Of a DNA stretch of 64,000 nucleotides, positions 23,068 to 33,363 are shown one piece after another. A model generated the notes under the pieces. It saw only the letters and a program-made list of their open reading frames with translations. It made no database searches and was not told the DNA's origin. Positions within the stretch are counted from its first letter, which is position 1, and every line of letters begins with the position of its first letter. Source of the DNA: Apodemus sylvaticus (lineage: Eukaryota > Chordata > Mammalia > Rodentia > Muridae); NCBI RefSeq assembly GCF_947179515.1, contig NC_067472.1, positions 163,349,261-163,413,260 of the forward strand, read 5' to 3'. A program made the position numbers and the translations under genes.

Positions 23068-23105
<38 letters not shown>
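23038..23105 (+). repeat. (CA)n-(TA)n compound microsatellite
   Basis: CA-rich run to about 23072, then an uninterrupted TA run of about 32 bp at 23074-23105. Confidence 0.96.
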
Positions 23106-23107
<2 letters not shown>

Positions 23108-23639
23108 CCAGTATCTTGGCATTTTAACTTTTCAGCCCTAAAATATAACTTCAAGAATAGAAATTTATTATAAATCCTACAAAACATGAAAATATGTGAA
23201 GATATATGTCTTTAAATTGAAATGTGTAATGTTGGCTGGAATTAACTGATTAAAGAGCATATCACATGTATGCTTGCAAGCTATGCAGTTAACCAAAGGT
23301 GAGAAGAATGGACAGAGGGCCTTTAAAGATGTTTCAAAGGTGGCACTGTACTTGGAAAAATAGCTTGATATGGAAGACTTGAGCATCATCCACCATACAG
23401 AGTGTGATCTGAATCACAGAAACTCAAAGATCACTGGCTACAGCAATTCTTGTAATGCTTTTGCTACTTTGCATGTTGTAAAACTTTGCTGAAGAACTTA
23501 AAAAGACACAATTAAATTAAGAAATGCCTTGTGTTTGTGCACTGTGAAAATCATTAATGTAAAGTATACTTTCTTCAAGAATAGTATGTATGTAAATAAA
23601 ATCTAATTCTGATTAGAACCTTTATATAATATGTTTAGG
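23106..23639. other. No recognised feature
   Basis: AT-rich unassigned DNA. Confidence 0.45.
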
Positions 23640-24260
23640 TCAATAGAATAAAAACCTTAAAATTGATATGGACCCACAAAAGGTCCCATCTAGGAAAAAT
23701 AATTTCAAAGGGAAAAAAGCATCAAGTATCATACTATCTAGTTCCAAAACATATGAAACAGAAAAAGAAAATACAAGAAGTCACAACTGCTGAGAATATA
23801 AAAAAAAAGGAGAATGCATATGCTACAGTGATGTGAATTTTTACTGTACAGTCACTATGGAAGAACCATGAGCATTTCATAAGAAAATTAAATCATTTTT
23901 ATTTGATTCAGTACAGAAGTTTAAAATAGAGATGATAAGTTACATATATCTATGTGCTTATTGAAGCATAGTTCGCAAGAGTCAAGGTATCACAAAAGCC
24001 TAAGTGTCAATAATCAAATTAAGAAAAGTAATATATACCGAAATACTGAGCATTCGTGAAAAGAACAACTCTCTGTTCTTAAAGACACGTGGATGGCTCT
24101 ATACTAAGTGGCCACATCCCAAAACAATACTGCTTGATCTCACTTATAAAAGGAAGATTAAAAAGTCAAAACTCAAAAACTGTATCTGAGGTTGGGAGAT
24201 CAGAAGGTATGGACCCACAGCAACATGTTTCAATTGTGTTAGGATACATTCCGGGGATGA
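23640..24260 (+). mobile_element. Ancient L1M ORF2 3'-end relic
   Basis: In order: 'aagcatcaagtatcatactatctagttcc', 'ttttactgtacagtcactatggaagaacc', 'gcaagagtcaaggtatcacaaaagcctaagtgtcaataatc', 'cttgatctcacttataaaagg'. These correspond to the successive conserved segments of the mammalian L1 ORF2 C-terminus. Many frameshifts and stops; it predates rodent L1 subfamilies. Confidence 0.6.
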
Positions 24261-25486
24261 GTTATTCTGCACAGATCAAAGCATACGTGGCCAAATGAAA
24301 TGCATCATTTTCTAGGATGCCCCATAGGAATCTGGGTGGAGTGACCATCTATGAGAAACTTTCCTTGCAATGTCAAAGGCCTTTAGGGTCCACACTGATG
24401 ACAAGAGAGCACCTGGATGAGTTAAGGGCAGAGGGAGAGGGGGGCTTACAAACACTGGCCCAACATTAAATGAAATGTGTGCTTAACAGAATTTAATTTT
24501 ACTGTGTTAAACTCACATCAGATTTTTTAAATCTTTAAATAAATGGTACAGATGATAAATGAAATTAAAAAATCATTGCATATCAAAGAGAATTAGAGAA
24601 TATGGGATGAACACTGGGAAGCACAGGACTGAGATCACTGTGCCCTAGGCTTTGGGTTACCAAATTAAGTCCCAGATTATCTTGGAGCTGAGTTCACATT
24701 TTCACTGTCCTGCTTAGGACACCATGTCCTAACTTGCAGATGTGAGTTAAGCTATCACAAGCATTTTTTAATGTTTGTTGGTATTCTAATGCGAACACTG
24801 TTATCCTGACGGGTGTATTTCCATTTCTGTCACACCCCAAGTCTAGGGGCATCTTTCATCTGAATGGCCTTTCTTTTTCACCCTATATATACACTTCAAT
24901 CACTTCTCCAAGGATCTCTGAATTGACTTATATGTGGCTCATTTTCCTTTTCTGATGATCTAGCTATTTTGTGGAAGTTACAATAAAACAACTTAATAAC
25001 AGCAGCACTTCAATATATTTTCTTCAGTCTAGTTTTTTACTGAGGATTCAAGGAAGACAATACATGGAATGGGTCAAAGGTGATAGGAAAGAGTATGAAC
25101 AAATGGGGGTGGAGAACAGACAGGAACACTTGCAAACTCAATTTTCCCCAGTGATAGAGGCCAGAGAGGCGATATTAATGGTGTTCTCCTGGGTATCATG
25201 AACCACTCCAGCACATTTTAAGTCTTTGCAGTATATATTTTGTATCAGGCCTTAGAGTCCCCTCAATTTACATTGACAAAAGAGAAAATCCCCAGCTGAA
25301 CGTACTGTATCATCAAGTCACATGCCTATAGTCTTGATGATAGATAACTTGGGTAATATTTACATTTCTTTTATGTTGACCTTAAATTTGAGCCTATAGC
25401 ACATGCTCAAAGTACCCAACCTAGACAGTGTCCAAGACTTTGGAAAGGCTTGAATGTATTTGGAATGCAGGATCTTCCATGTTTAC
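24261..25486. other. No recognised gene or repeat
   Basis: Unassigned. The 76-residue frame at 24971-25201 has no family resemblance. Confidence 0.45.
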
Positions 25487-27640
25487 AAGACCCTAATTTC
25501 TTGATCTTAGAGCATAAGCTTACTCATGTTCTGTTCAGGAAATTTTCCCCTGTGCCCATGTGCTCAAGGATTTTCCCCAGATTTTTTTTCTATTAGTTTC
25601 AGTGTATCTGGTTTTATGTGGAGGTCCTTCATCCACTTGGATTTGAGCTTAGTACAAGGAGATAAGAATGGATCGATTTGCATTCTTCTGCATGCTGACC
25701 TCCAGTTGAACTAGGACCATTTGTTGAAAAGGCTATCTTTTATCCACTGGATGACTATAGCTCCTTTGTCAAACATCAAGTGACCATAAGTGTGTGGATT
25801 CATTTCTGGGTCTTCAATTCTATTCCATTGATCTACCTGCCTTTCACTGTACCAATACCATGCAGTTTTTAACACTATTGCTCTATAGTACTGCTTGAGG
25901 TCTGGGATACTGATTCCTCCAGAAGTTCTTTTACTGTTGAGAATAGCCTTAGCTATCCTGGGTTTTTTGTTATTCCAAATGAATTTGAGAATTGTAATTT
26001 CTAAACCTCTGAAGAATTGAGTTGGAATTTTGATGGGGATTGCATTAAATCTGTATATTGCTTTTGGCAAGATGGCCATTTTTACTTTATTAATCCTTCC
26101 AGTCCATGAGAATGGAAGATTTTTCCATCTTCTGACGTCTTCTTCGATTTCTTTCTTCAAAGACTTGAAGTTCCTGTCATACAGATCTTTAACTTGTTTG
26201 GTTGGCGTCATATCAAGATACTTTATATTGTTTGTGGCTATGTGAAGGGTATCATTTCCCTAATTTCTTTCTCAGTCTGTTTATCCTTTGAATATAGGAA
26301 AGCTACTGATTTGCTTGAGTTAATTTTATATCGAGCCACTTTGCTGAAGTTGTCTATCAGCTGTAGTAGTTCTCTGGTGTAATTTTTGGGTCCCTTAAGT
26401 ATACTATCATATCATCTGCAAATAGTGATAATTTGACTTCTTCCATTGCAATCTGTATCACTTTGACCTCCTTTTGTTGTCTAATTGCTCTAGCTAGAAC
26501 TTCAAGTACTATATTGAATATATATGGAGAGAGAGCTTCAAGTCTCTAAGATCAAGAATTGACAAATGGGACTTCACAAAATTACAAAGTTTCTGTAAGG
26601 CAAAGGACATTGTCAATAGGACAAAACAGCAACCATCAAATTGGGAAAAGATCTTTCCCAACCCTTTACCTGACAGAGGCCTAATATCCAAGATATAAAA
26701 AGAACTCAAAAAGTTAGTCTCCAGAGAGCCAAATAACCCTATTAAAAATGGGGTACAGAGCTAAACAAAGAATTTCCACCTAAGGAATATTGAATGGCTG
26801 AGAAGCACCTAAAGAAATGTTCAACATCCTTAGTCATCAGGGAAATGCATATCAAAACAACCCTGAGATTTCACCTCCCACCAGTCAGAATGGCTAAGAT
26901 CAAAAACTCAGGAGACAGCAGGTGCTAGTGAGGATGTGGAGAAAGAGGAACACTCCTCCACTGCTGGTGGGATTGCAAGCTGGTACAACCACTCTGGAAA
27001 TCAGTCTGGCGGGTTCCTCAGAAAACTGGTCACGATACTACTGGAGGAACCCATTGTACCACTCCTGGGCGCATATCCAGAGGATTTCCCAGCATGTAAT
27101 AAGGACACATGCTCCACTATGTTCATAGCAGCCCTATTTATAATTGCCAGAAACTGAAAAAAACCCAGATGTTCCTCAATGGAGGAATGGATACAGAAAA
27201 TGTGGTATATTTACACTATGGAATACTACTTGGCTATTAAAATCAGTGAGTTCATGAAATTCTTAGGTAAATAGGTGGAACTGGAAAATATCATCCTAAG
27301 TGAGGTAACCCAATCACTAAAGAACACACATGGTATGCACTCACTGACAAGTGGATATTAGCCCAGAAGTTCAGAATACCCAAGAAACAATTCACATACC
27401 AAATGATGCCCAAGAAGAAGGAAGGAGAAGCCCCTGCTCCTGAAAAGGATCAGTGTAACAGTGTAGGGGATTACCAGGACAGGGAAGCAGGAGGGATTTG
27501 ATTGGGGAGCAGGGGGAGGGAAGAGAGCTTATTGGACTTTTGGGGAGGGATGATCCAGGAAAGGGGAACTCATTTGAAATGTAAATAAATAATATATCTA
27601 ATAAAAATTAATTAAATTAGCAAAAAGACCCTGATTTCTT
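25487..27640 (+). mobile_element. Twin-primed (5'-inverted) L1 with 16-bp target-site duplication
   Basis: 25503-26533 is L1 ORF2 on the minus strand, from the reverse-transcriptase core to 'gctctaagatc'. 26534-27610 is the rest of ORF2 and the 3'UTR on the plus strand, starting at the same 'ctctaagatcaag'. Both halves share about 10 bp at that point, so together they form one L1 3' half with its 5' segment flipped. Flanks are AAGACCCTAATTTCTT at 25487-25502 and AAGACCCTGATTTCTT at 27625-27640, 15 of 16 identical. The tail is degraded to mixed A/T. Frames are broken by substitutions. Confidence 0.95.
25711..26211 (-). pseudogene. L1 ORF2 fragment within the inverted segment
   Basis: This 166-codon minus-strand frame is still open and translates to the thumb/post-RT part of L1 ORF2p. 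It contains the lysine-rich run KDLYDRNFKSLKKEIEE, the WTGRINKVKMAILPKAIYRF segment, FIWNNKKPRIAK and WNRIEDPEMNPHTYGH. It lies wholly inside the inverted 5' piece of the element at 25487-27640 and has no promoter or start of its own. Further toward 26533 the frame contains stops, but the RT box around 26399-26418 still reads FADD. It is a non-functional remnant of a roughly 1,280-residue protein. Confidence 0.9.
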
Positions 27641-27734
27641 ATAGCAGGAGGAAGAGTAGCTCTGAGGCTTTAAGGGAAAGTGCCAAGGAGTGCACAGCCA
27701 AAAATGAATAGATATGTCTATCTCCAAATTTTAT

Positions 27735-27870
27735 GTTAATTTTGTCTTGTTTCCCAGTCTGTAGAGGACCATAATTGTCCAAGCAATTCTTTGAGAAGAC
27801 CTTGAATATTTCACTTCAGCCTTAAACAGTGATTTGTTTAGGCTTTTAGCTGTTACCTATTTTTCAAGCT
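27735..27870 (+). repeat. Unnamed dispersed repeat, copy 2
   Basis: Partner of 22905-23045: 'ttatgttaatttt', 'cttcagccttaaacagtgatttgtttaggcttttagctgttacc'. Insertion-deletion differences are concentrated in the middle third. Confidence 0.65.
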
Positions 27871-28004
27871 GATTGCTTAATTCAAAAGACCTGGGTGATG
27901 AATTCCGAGAACTTTTCCTGTTAATGAATTTACTACTCAGCTATAATATCAATTCAACACAGCCTAAACTTCTCGAAAGAGGCTATCGATTGAATAATTG
28001 TCTC

Positions 28005-28400
28005 ACTTGGTTCATCTGTGAGTGGATGAGGGACTATGTTGGCTTGATTGACATGGAATATCTGACCCCACTATAGGCAGCCCAAGTCCTTAGGCAGGTG
28101 TCTTTGCACTGTATAAGAAAGTTAACTAAGTGTGAGCCTGTGAGTTAGCCAATCAAACATAGTTCCTCCAGGCTTTCTGCTACTCTTTTCTGTCTGCAAG
28201 ATCCACAGTTGAAGGTAATCCATCCTAGAATATGATACAATTCATCCTTCTGTTTCTGGCCTTGGCATTCTGCACTGATACCAGTCAGTTGTGGACTGTG
28301 AACTGGAAGTATAAGAAGATATAAACCCTTTCTTCCCCTATGCTACTTTTGGTCATGGTATCTGTCACAGCAACAAAATGACACTAAAATAGAGTCCCAC
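28005..28400 (+). mobile_element. MaLR-like LTR, diverged
   Basis: 'atgttggcttgattgacatgg', 'tataagaaagttaactaag', 'gatataaaccctttctt' and the terminus 'ttggtcatggtatctgtcacagcaacaaaatgacac' follow a common murid LTR-like repeat that ends with the same 'ggtcatggt.tct.tcacagcaa' words as MaLR LTRs. The exact subfamily is uncertain. Confidence 0.55.
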
Positions 28401-29429
28401 CAACAAGAGTAGATTTATGGGATTTTAAAGTGAAAATTGGGGCTTCATGAAGACTGTATTTTCCTTCACTCTTGAGGGTAGAAATTAATTACTTTATTTC
28501 TGGAAAGTGTTATTTGTTTTCTTCATGCATAACAGGAGAGGAAATCAAATAGTATGTCACATACTAAATAACTCTGAAATTTTTACTTAATATAACTCCT
28601 ATGTGGCAAAAAACAGGCTTCAGTGTCTTTTCTTAGTAACCAATAAGCTTTGATCCAGACCTGAAATAAGAACCCAATTATTACTAATGTTTTTCCCTTT
28701 AATACTGGTAGTTGGTTTCACTAGAATATTCTGAGTAGAGAATACTTCTAGTTTTATGTAATAAACAAGATCTTCTTTTGGGACCTACTGCCAGCTTCAT
28801 ATGAAATACTCATGTCAAAAATCTCTGAGTTTCCAAATCAACTGATGTCATTATGAGATGAAGTAAAGCTTAGAAGGAATTGGAAGTGACCTAGAGTCTT
28901 GATAATAGGAGAAAAACAGAGAGCTGGACTCAAACATCAGGTGACATGTTTAGCTCAGAGCCACAACACAAATGTCCATTTAAGCAGACTCCCTCTGAAT
29001 GTTTTTCCTCATCCAGTGAACAAGTGGACTAGAACTAATTTCTGTGTAATCTCAGGTCTAAGATTGAAGCCAGAGTCTTTCTTTTTCCAGGAAGCATGGC
29101 ATAATGCTACTCATCATTAATTGAAACTTAGGGGCATGTTCCTGTCCTCAGCCTCAGATCTCAGTGGTTTTCCTGAACAGAGCACACCCACCTGTTGGTA
29201 GACAATTTCTGAAGGCAAGTATACATACTGGCAATATTTTGTTGTCTTCTTCCCTATTAGAATGGCCTTTTCTCTATTTTACATTTCCATTGATCTCTGT
29301 TGGTTCTTTATTTATCAGTCTGGTACCCACCACTAACTTGGATAAATCATCTTCTGCAAGCTGAGACATAACCAACACTTATATAGCACTTATATACCCA
29401 ATATATATCATATGTCTCTTGATCATGTG
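28401..29429. other. No recognised gene or repeat
   Basis: Unassigned. The frames at 28899-29120 and 29164-29364 show no family features. Confidence 0.45.
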
Positions 29430-29600
29430 ATTTTTTGAGATAAAATTATATTTCTCCCTTCCCATTCATCACTTTAAACTCTCCCATATATCCCTCCTTG
29501 CCTTTTTGTTCAAATTTATGCCCCCTCTTTTCTTAAATTATTACGTTTATATATAATAATGTGATTTTAATCAGTGTTCATTGGTTTCTTCATCTCAACA
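29430..29600 (-). mobile_element. Old L1 3'UTR fragment, antisense
   Basis: 'tgagataaaattatatttctcccttcccattcatcactttaaactctcccatatatccctcc' followed by an AT-rich tract is the reverse of an old rodent L1 3' end. Confidence 0.55.
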
Positions 29601-30479
29601 ACATGTAAGACATGTAAGGAGACAAGTCCTGTGTCACCCTGCAAAACAACAACAGCAACAAAACTCTAAGATTTAAAAACAACAAATTATTTGCCAAAGT
29701 CCTCATACTAGTTGACAAGACTTTTTATAATGAAAGCTTCTTGCATCCATAGGTCTGTGTTTTTCTCTCTCTCTCCAGAGATGCCTCTCTACTCCTAATA
29801 CTTGGAGAAAATTAGTGAGGACTCTGAATGGCAACTCTCTGTTCTCTGCATTGTTTCTCATATTTCTTTGTTTTGCTTACAAAAGATGAGCCAAAAGAAA
29901 TAAAAGCCATTTACTGTCCCTCTGACCTCAAAGTACTGATTAATAAATAGCTACATAAACCAAGATGTCCTTCAGCCTTCTCTGACAAATCAAACATCCC
30001 TCTATAACAGTAAGGATTCATCCCTGCCAGGTGTCACACAGCTTTGTGTCTTGAGAAACTAAACTCTGCCATTGCTTAACAGTTGCCAAGCAGGACACTA
30101 TTTCCAAATCACCCATAATGTTGGCATTTCCTAAATGGTGGGAGAGTCTGTGCAGCTAAGTGGGGTGTATAGCAGAGGAAGGGGTAGCCCTTTGAATAGT
30201 CTAGTGTACTGGCATTGACTTGGTAGCCTTAAACATGTAACCTCATAGATATCTTTGGCTTCCAAAAAGTGGGGACCTATGGAGTCAAAGGCACAGTCAT
30301 GAGAACAGAGATATTGCAGTGAATACAGCTCATATTTCCTAGCTGCCAGTCTAACTATATACATTTTGATGATAAGAAGATTTCCCCATCTTTTCTAATC
30401 CAAGACCATAATATCTGACAACGTGGTACCAGTTAAGGAACTTAAGGGTCATCTTCATTTGTTTTTTCATTAATGTATT
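29601..30479. other. No recognised feature
   Basis: Unassigned. The antisense frame at 30131-30364 is not recognisable. Confidence 0.45.
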
Positions 30480-30971
30480 TATTTATTTTAATTATTTTTT
30501 TTTACTTATTTATTTTACATACAGCTCACTGCCGCCATCTTATTCACCCCTTTCCACAATCCTTACAGCTTTTTCCTCTGGCTAGGAGGGGGCTCCCCTT
30601 GTTATCCTCTCCACCCTGGCACTTCAAGTGTCTGCAAGGGTAGAACCATCCTCTCCCACTGAAGCCTAACAAGGCAGCCCAGCTAGTAGAACATATCCCA
30701 AGTACAGGCAACAGCTTTGGAATGGTCCCAGCTCCAGTTGTTCAGGACCCACATGAAGGTCAAGCTGCATATCTGCTACATATAAGTGGGTAGACCTGGG
30801 TCCAGCCCATGTATGTTCTCTGGTTAGTGGTTCAGACTCTGAGAGCCACAAGGGTCCTGGTTAGTTGACCCTGGTGGTCTTCCTAGGGATTTCCTATGCC
30901 CCTTGGAACCTATACTCTTTCCTCCTATTATTCCATAAGAATACCCAAACTCCATCCACTGTTTCACTGTT
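30480..30971 (-). mobile_element. Rodent L1 3'UTR, antisense, left part (split by a solo LTR)
   Basis: 'ttattttacatacagctcactgccgccatcttattcacccc' and 'aggacccacatgaaggtcaagctgcatatctgctacatataagtggg', then 'ttctctggttagtggttcagactctgagagcc', give the reverse of an L1 3'UTR. It is interrupted at 30972 by an LTR and continues at 31374. Confidence 0.8.
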
Positions 30972-31367
30972 TGTCGGTGCCTAACTCGACCAGCGAGGAA
31001 AGATGCAACACACGAACTCTTCTTTGAGCAGTTTATTCAGGAGCCCTTGAACAGTCTTCTAACTTCTGCCTTCTGCCTTCTGCCTTCTGCCTTCTGACTT
31101 CTGACTTCTGACTTCTGACTTCTGACTTCTGACTTCTTCTGACCCCGGGAAACACCCATGCAAAGCTTAAGAACCCCCTAGGCAGCCAAACCATGTGAGC
31201 CACAAGGCACAAGCAGATAGTTCCACATATACAGAAACAACCGTAGATCAACAGCCACAACCAAATAAGGAGTTGTTTACCACAGAGAACACTCTCTGTG
31301 GCACAGGAGAAGGCGGAGGTGGAAATGGGTGCCATCTTTAAGGTGCAGTACTGCACAGCTCTCCACA
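30972..31367 (-). mobile_element. Solo LTR, ERV class II (IAP/ERVK-like), minus strand
   Basis: The 396-bp block begins TGTCGG and ends CCACA on the + strand, i.e. TG...CA ends. It is flanked by the perfect 6-bp duplication ACTGTT at 30966-30971 and 31368-31373, the usual size for class II ERVs. On the minus strand it starts TGTGGAGAGC and has an AATAAA signal (complement at 31032-31037). A heptamer repeat lies upstream of that signal. No internal viral sequence adjoins it, so it is a recombined solo LTR. It sits inside an older antisense L1. Confidence 0.93.
31063..31132 (+). repeat. Heptamer array (CTTCTGC)4(CTTCTGA)6
   Basis: Ten tandem 7-bp units: four CTTCTGC then six CTTCTGA, without interruption. 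It lies in the predicted R region of the solo LTR, purine-rich (TCAGAAG / GCAGAAG) on the LTR sense strand. The 131-residue minus-strand frame crossing it is an artefact of the array. Confidence 0.97.
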
Positions 31368-31373
31368 ACTGTT

Positions 31374-31640
31374 GATGTCTGCATCTGTCTGAATAGGCTC
31401 CTTGGTGGAGCCTCTTGGAGGACAACATGCTCCTTTCTGCAAGAATAACAGAGTATCATTAATAGTTTCATGGACTTACTCATGGGATAGGTGGCAAGTT
31501 AGCTCTGTTATTGATTGGCTATTCCATCAGTCTCTACTCCATGCCTGCATTTATTGTAGACAGGATACATTTTGGGTTGAAAATTTTGTGGGTGTGTTTG
31601 TGTCTCTATCACTCCACTGAGGTTATTGCCTGGCTACGGG
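31374..31640 (-). mobile_element. Rodent L1 3'UTR/ORF2 junction, antisense, right part
   Basis: 'gatgtctgcatctgtctgaataggctccttggtggagcc', 'tttctgcaagaataacagagtatcattaatag', 'agacaggatacattttgggttgaaaattttgtgggtg' continue the L1 interrupted at 30971. The right limit is approximate. Confidence 0.75.
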
Positions 31641-31904
31641 AACAGAGGTGAGAATCTTGCAGAAATCACTCTCAGTAAGTGATGGAATGTAAATCACACT
31701 ATACCTGCTTCAAAATTCTCTTGTAAGTCTCTGTTGATATAACTTTTATGAAAGTGGTTAATGAACAGTAAAAAGCTCACCCACAGCAAGCTAAAACCTC
31801 AGATATTTATTCATTCATTTCAACACTCTTTAGTTATTGGATAAAAAGCTAGTTTTGTGCCTTAGAGAAATGCAATGGCAGTCCAAGTCAGAGACAGACC
31901 CTGC

Positions 31905-32032
31905 TGCAATTGTTAGGGGACCCACATGAAGACCAAACTGCACATCTGCTACATATATGTAGAGGTCCTAGGTCCAGTTCAGACATTCTTTTTGGTTGGC
32001 AGTTCAGTCTCTGTGATTCCCCATGGGCCCAG
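31905..32032 (-). mobile_element. Second antisense L1 3'UTR fragment
   Basis: 'ggacccacatgaagaccaaactgcacatctgctacatatatgtagagg' and 'ctttttggttggcagttcagtctctg' repeat, with divergence, the words found at 30748-30840, so this is another L1 3'UTR copy or a duplicate piece. Confidence 0.75.
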
Positions 32033-32033
32033 G

Positions 32034-32215
32034 TTAGGAGAGGTGCTTCAGTGGATATGAGCATTGGCTGCTCTTCCAGATTCTCAGAACCCGCGTGGCA
32101 GCTCACAACTATCTAAAACACTAGTTCCAAGGGAATCCTAATACCCTCCTCATATAGATATATGTGTATGTGAAACATCAATTCACATAAAATAAAAATA
32201 ATTCTACATTTTAGA
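32034..32215 (+). mobile_element. B2-family SINE
   Basis: 'ggagaggtgcttcagtggatatgagcattggctgctcttccag', 'cagctcacaactatctaaaac', and a terminal 'acataaaataaaaataa' with AATAAA give a B2 SINE directly behind the L1 fragment. Confidence 0.85.
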
Positions 32216-32951
32216 CATGCATGGAATGTTCTCAGTTATATTAGCCATAGATTATAGAATACAATCCATAGACCCAAAGAAGCCAAGTTACATAGAGGGT
32301 CCAAGGGAAGATGCTTGAATCTCACTGAGAAGGAGAAATAAAATAGACATAGGAAGTGGATGGAGTCAGCTAATTTTTGTGTCTCCTGTATAGTTCTTTA
32401 TTTAAGCTTTAATTTTAAGTATCCAAGAGGTTCATGTATGTAGCAATTATATAAGTATTCACTTTGAATCTGTACATAGAGACATTTAGAATGAGGCGAC
32501 TTGTGATAAACTGAGGCAATACTACATCCTGATTGTGTTAAGGACAGTTAAGTGATAAAATTGTACTGAAATATATACACAGAGACACACAAAACATACC
32601 TGAATACAGATACATTGAACAGATATATGAACAGACATTCCACATGTACATTCATATTCACAGACACATACAACACATGTTGCATAGACATTCACAGCAC
32701 ACATACATACACACAGTAGACACAAATGTGTGCATGTAAAACTGGTGACATTAATAAATTATAACAAATGTTTAAAATGTTTTAGAGTGATACACAATGT
32801 TACATCTGAGCAACAATTGAAAGGGATTCCTTCTGTGGTGTTGCTTTCAAATTCCTTAGAATCTATACTTATCTAATGTTTGCAGCTTTAAGACATGCCT
32901 GGTGGTTTGGTTTCCAATGGAGTAAATATGAACTTTAGAGACAGTGTATTA
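32216..32951. other. No recognised gene; CA-rich patch
   Basis: An imperfect CA-rich patch at about 32575-32720 produces Cys/Val frames on the minus strand. Nothing else is recognised. Confidence 0.45.
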
Positions 32952-32957
32952 GTTAAT

Positions 32958-33357
32958 TGTAGAGAGCCTTAATGAGGTGCCATGCCACCTGGCAGGAACT
33001 TGACATCGACCAATGTGAAGTTCCTCTCCCAGCTTTGAGCAGGAACTCCTGTGTTAGCCATAATCCCCTCCACCTAAGGTGGAGTGCTCAGACAAAGGTG
33101 AAGCCTATTGTTCTTCAAGGACCTTTAGTTTCCTGAGATATACTAGCCACTTGAGGAGCAACTGAACTGATTCTGCTGAGAAGCTTCCAGTCTTTGGGGA
33201 AGGGTTTTCCCCTGTCTATATATTGGGAGTTCTTCATTAAACTTTGAGACCTTGAATAGTAGGTGTTATCTTGGTCTCTGTCTCTTTTTGCCACCTTCCC
33301 ATACATCCCCAGCTCCCCATTCAGGTAACCCATTCAATGTAACTGCAGGCAGCTACA
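32958..33357 (+). mobile_element. Solo LTR, ERV class II-like
   Basis: 400-bp block starting TGTAGAGAGCC and ending AGCTACA, flanked by the perfect 6-bp duplication GTTAAT at 32952-32957 and 33358-33363. Sense signals are in order: TATA-like TATATA at 33217-33222 and an ATTAAA polyadenylation signal at 33236-33241. A T/C-rich U5 follows. No internal region adjoins it. 6-bp duplication and TGT...ACA ends fit class II ERVs; subfamily not named. Confidence 0.9.
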
Positions 33358-33363
33358 GTTAAT

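Noticed and set aside
31033..31428. 131-codon minus-strand frame with SEVRSQK repeats
   Set aside because: The repeats are the heptamer array of the solo LTR; the frame crosses LTR and L1 boundaries.
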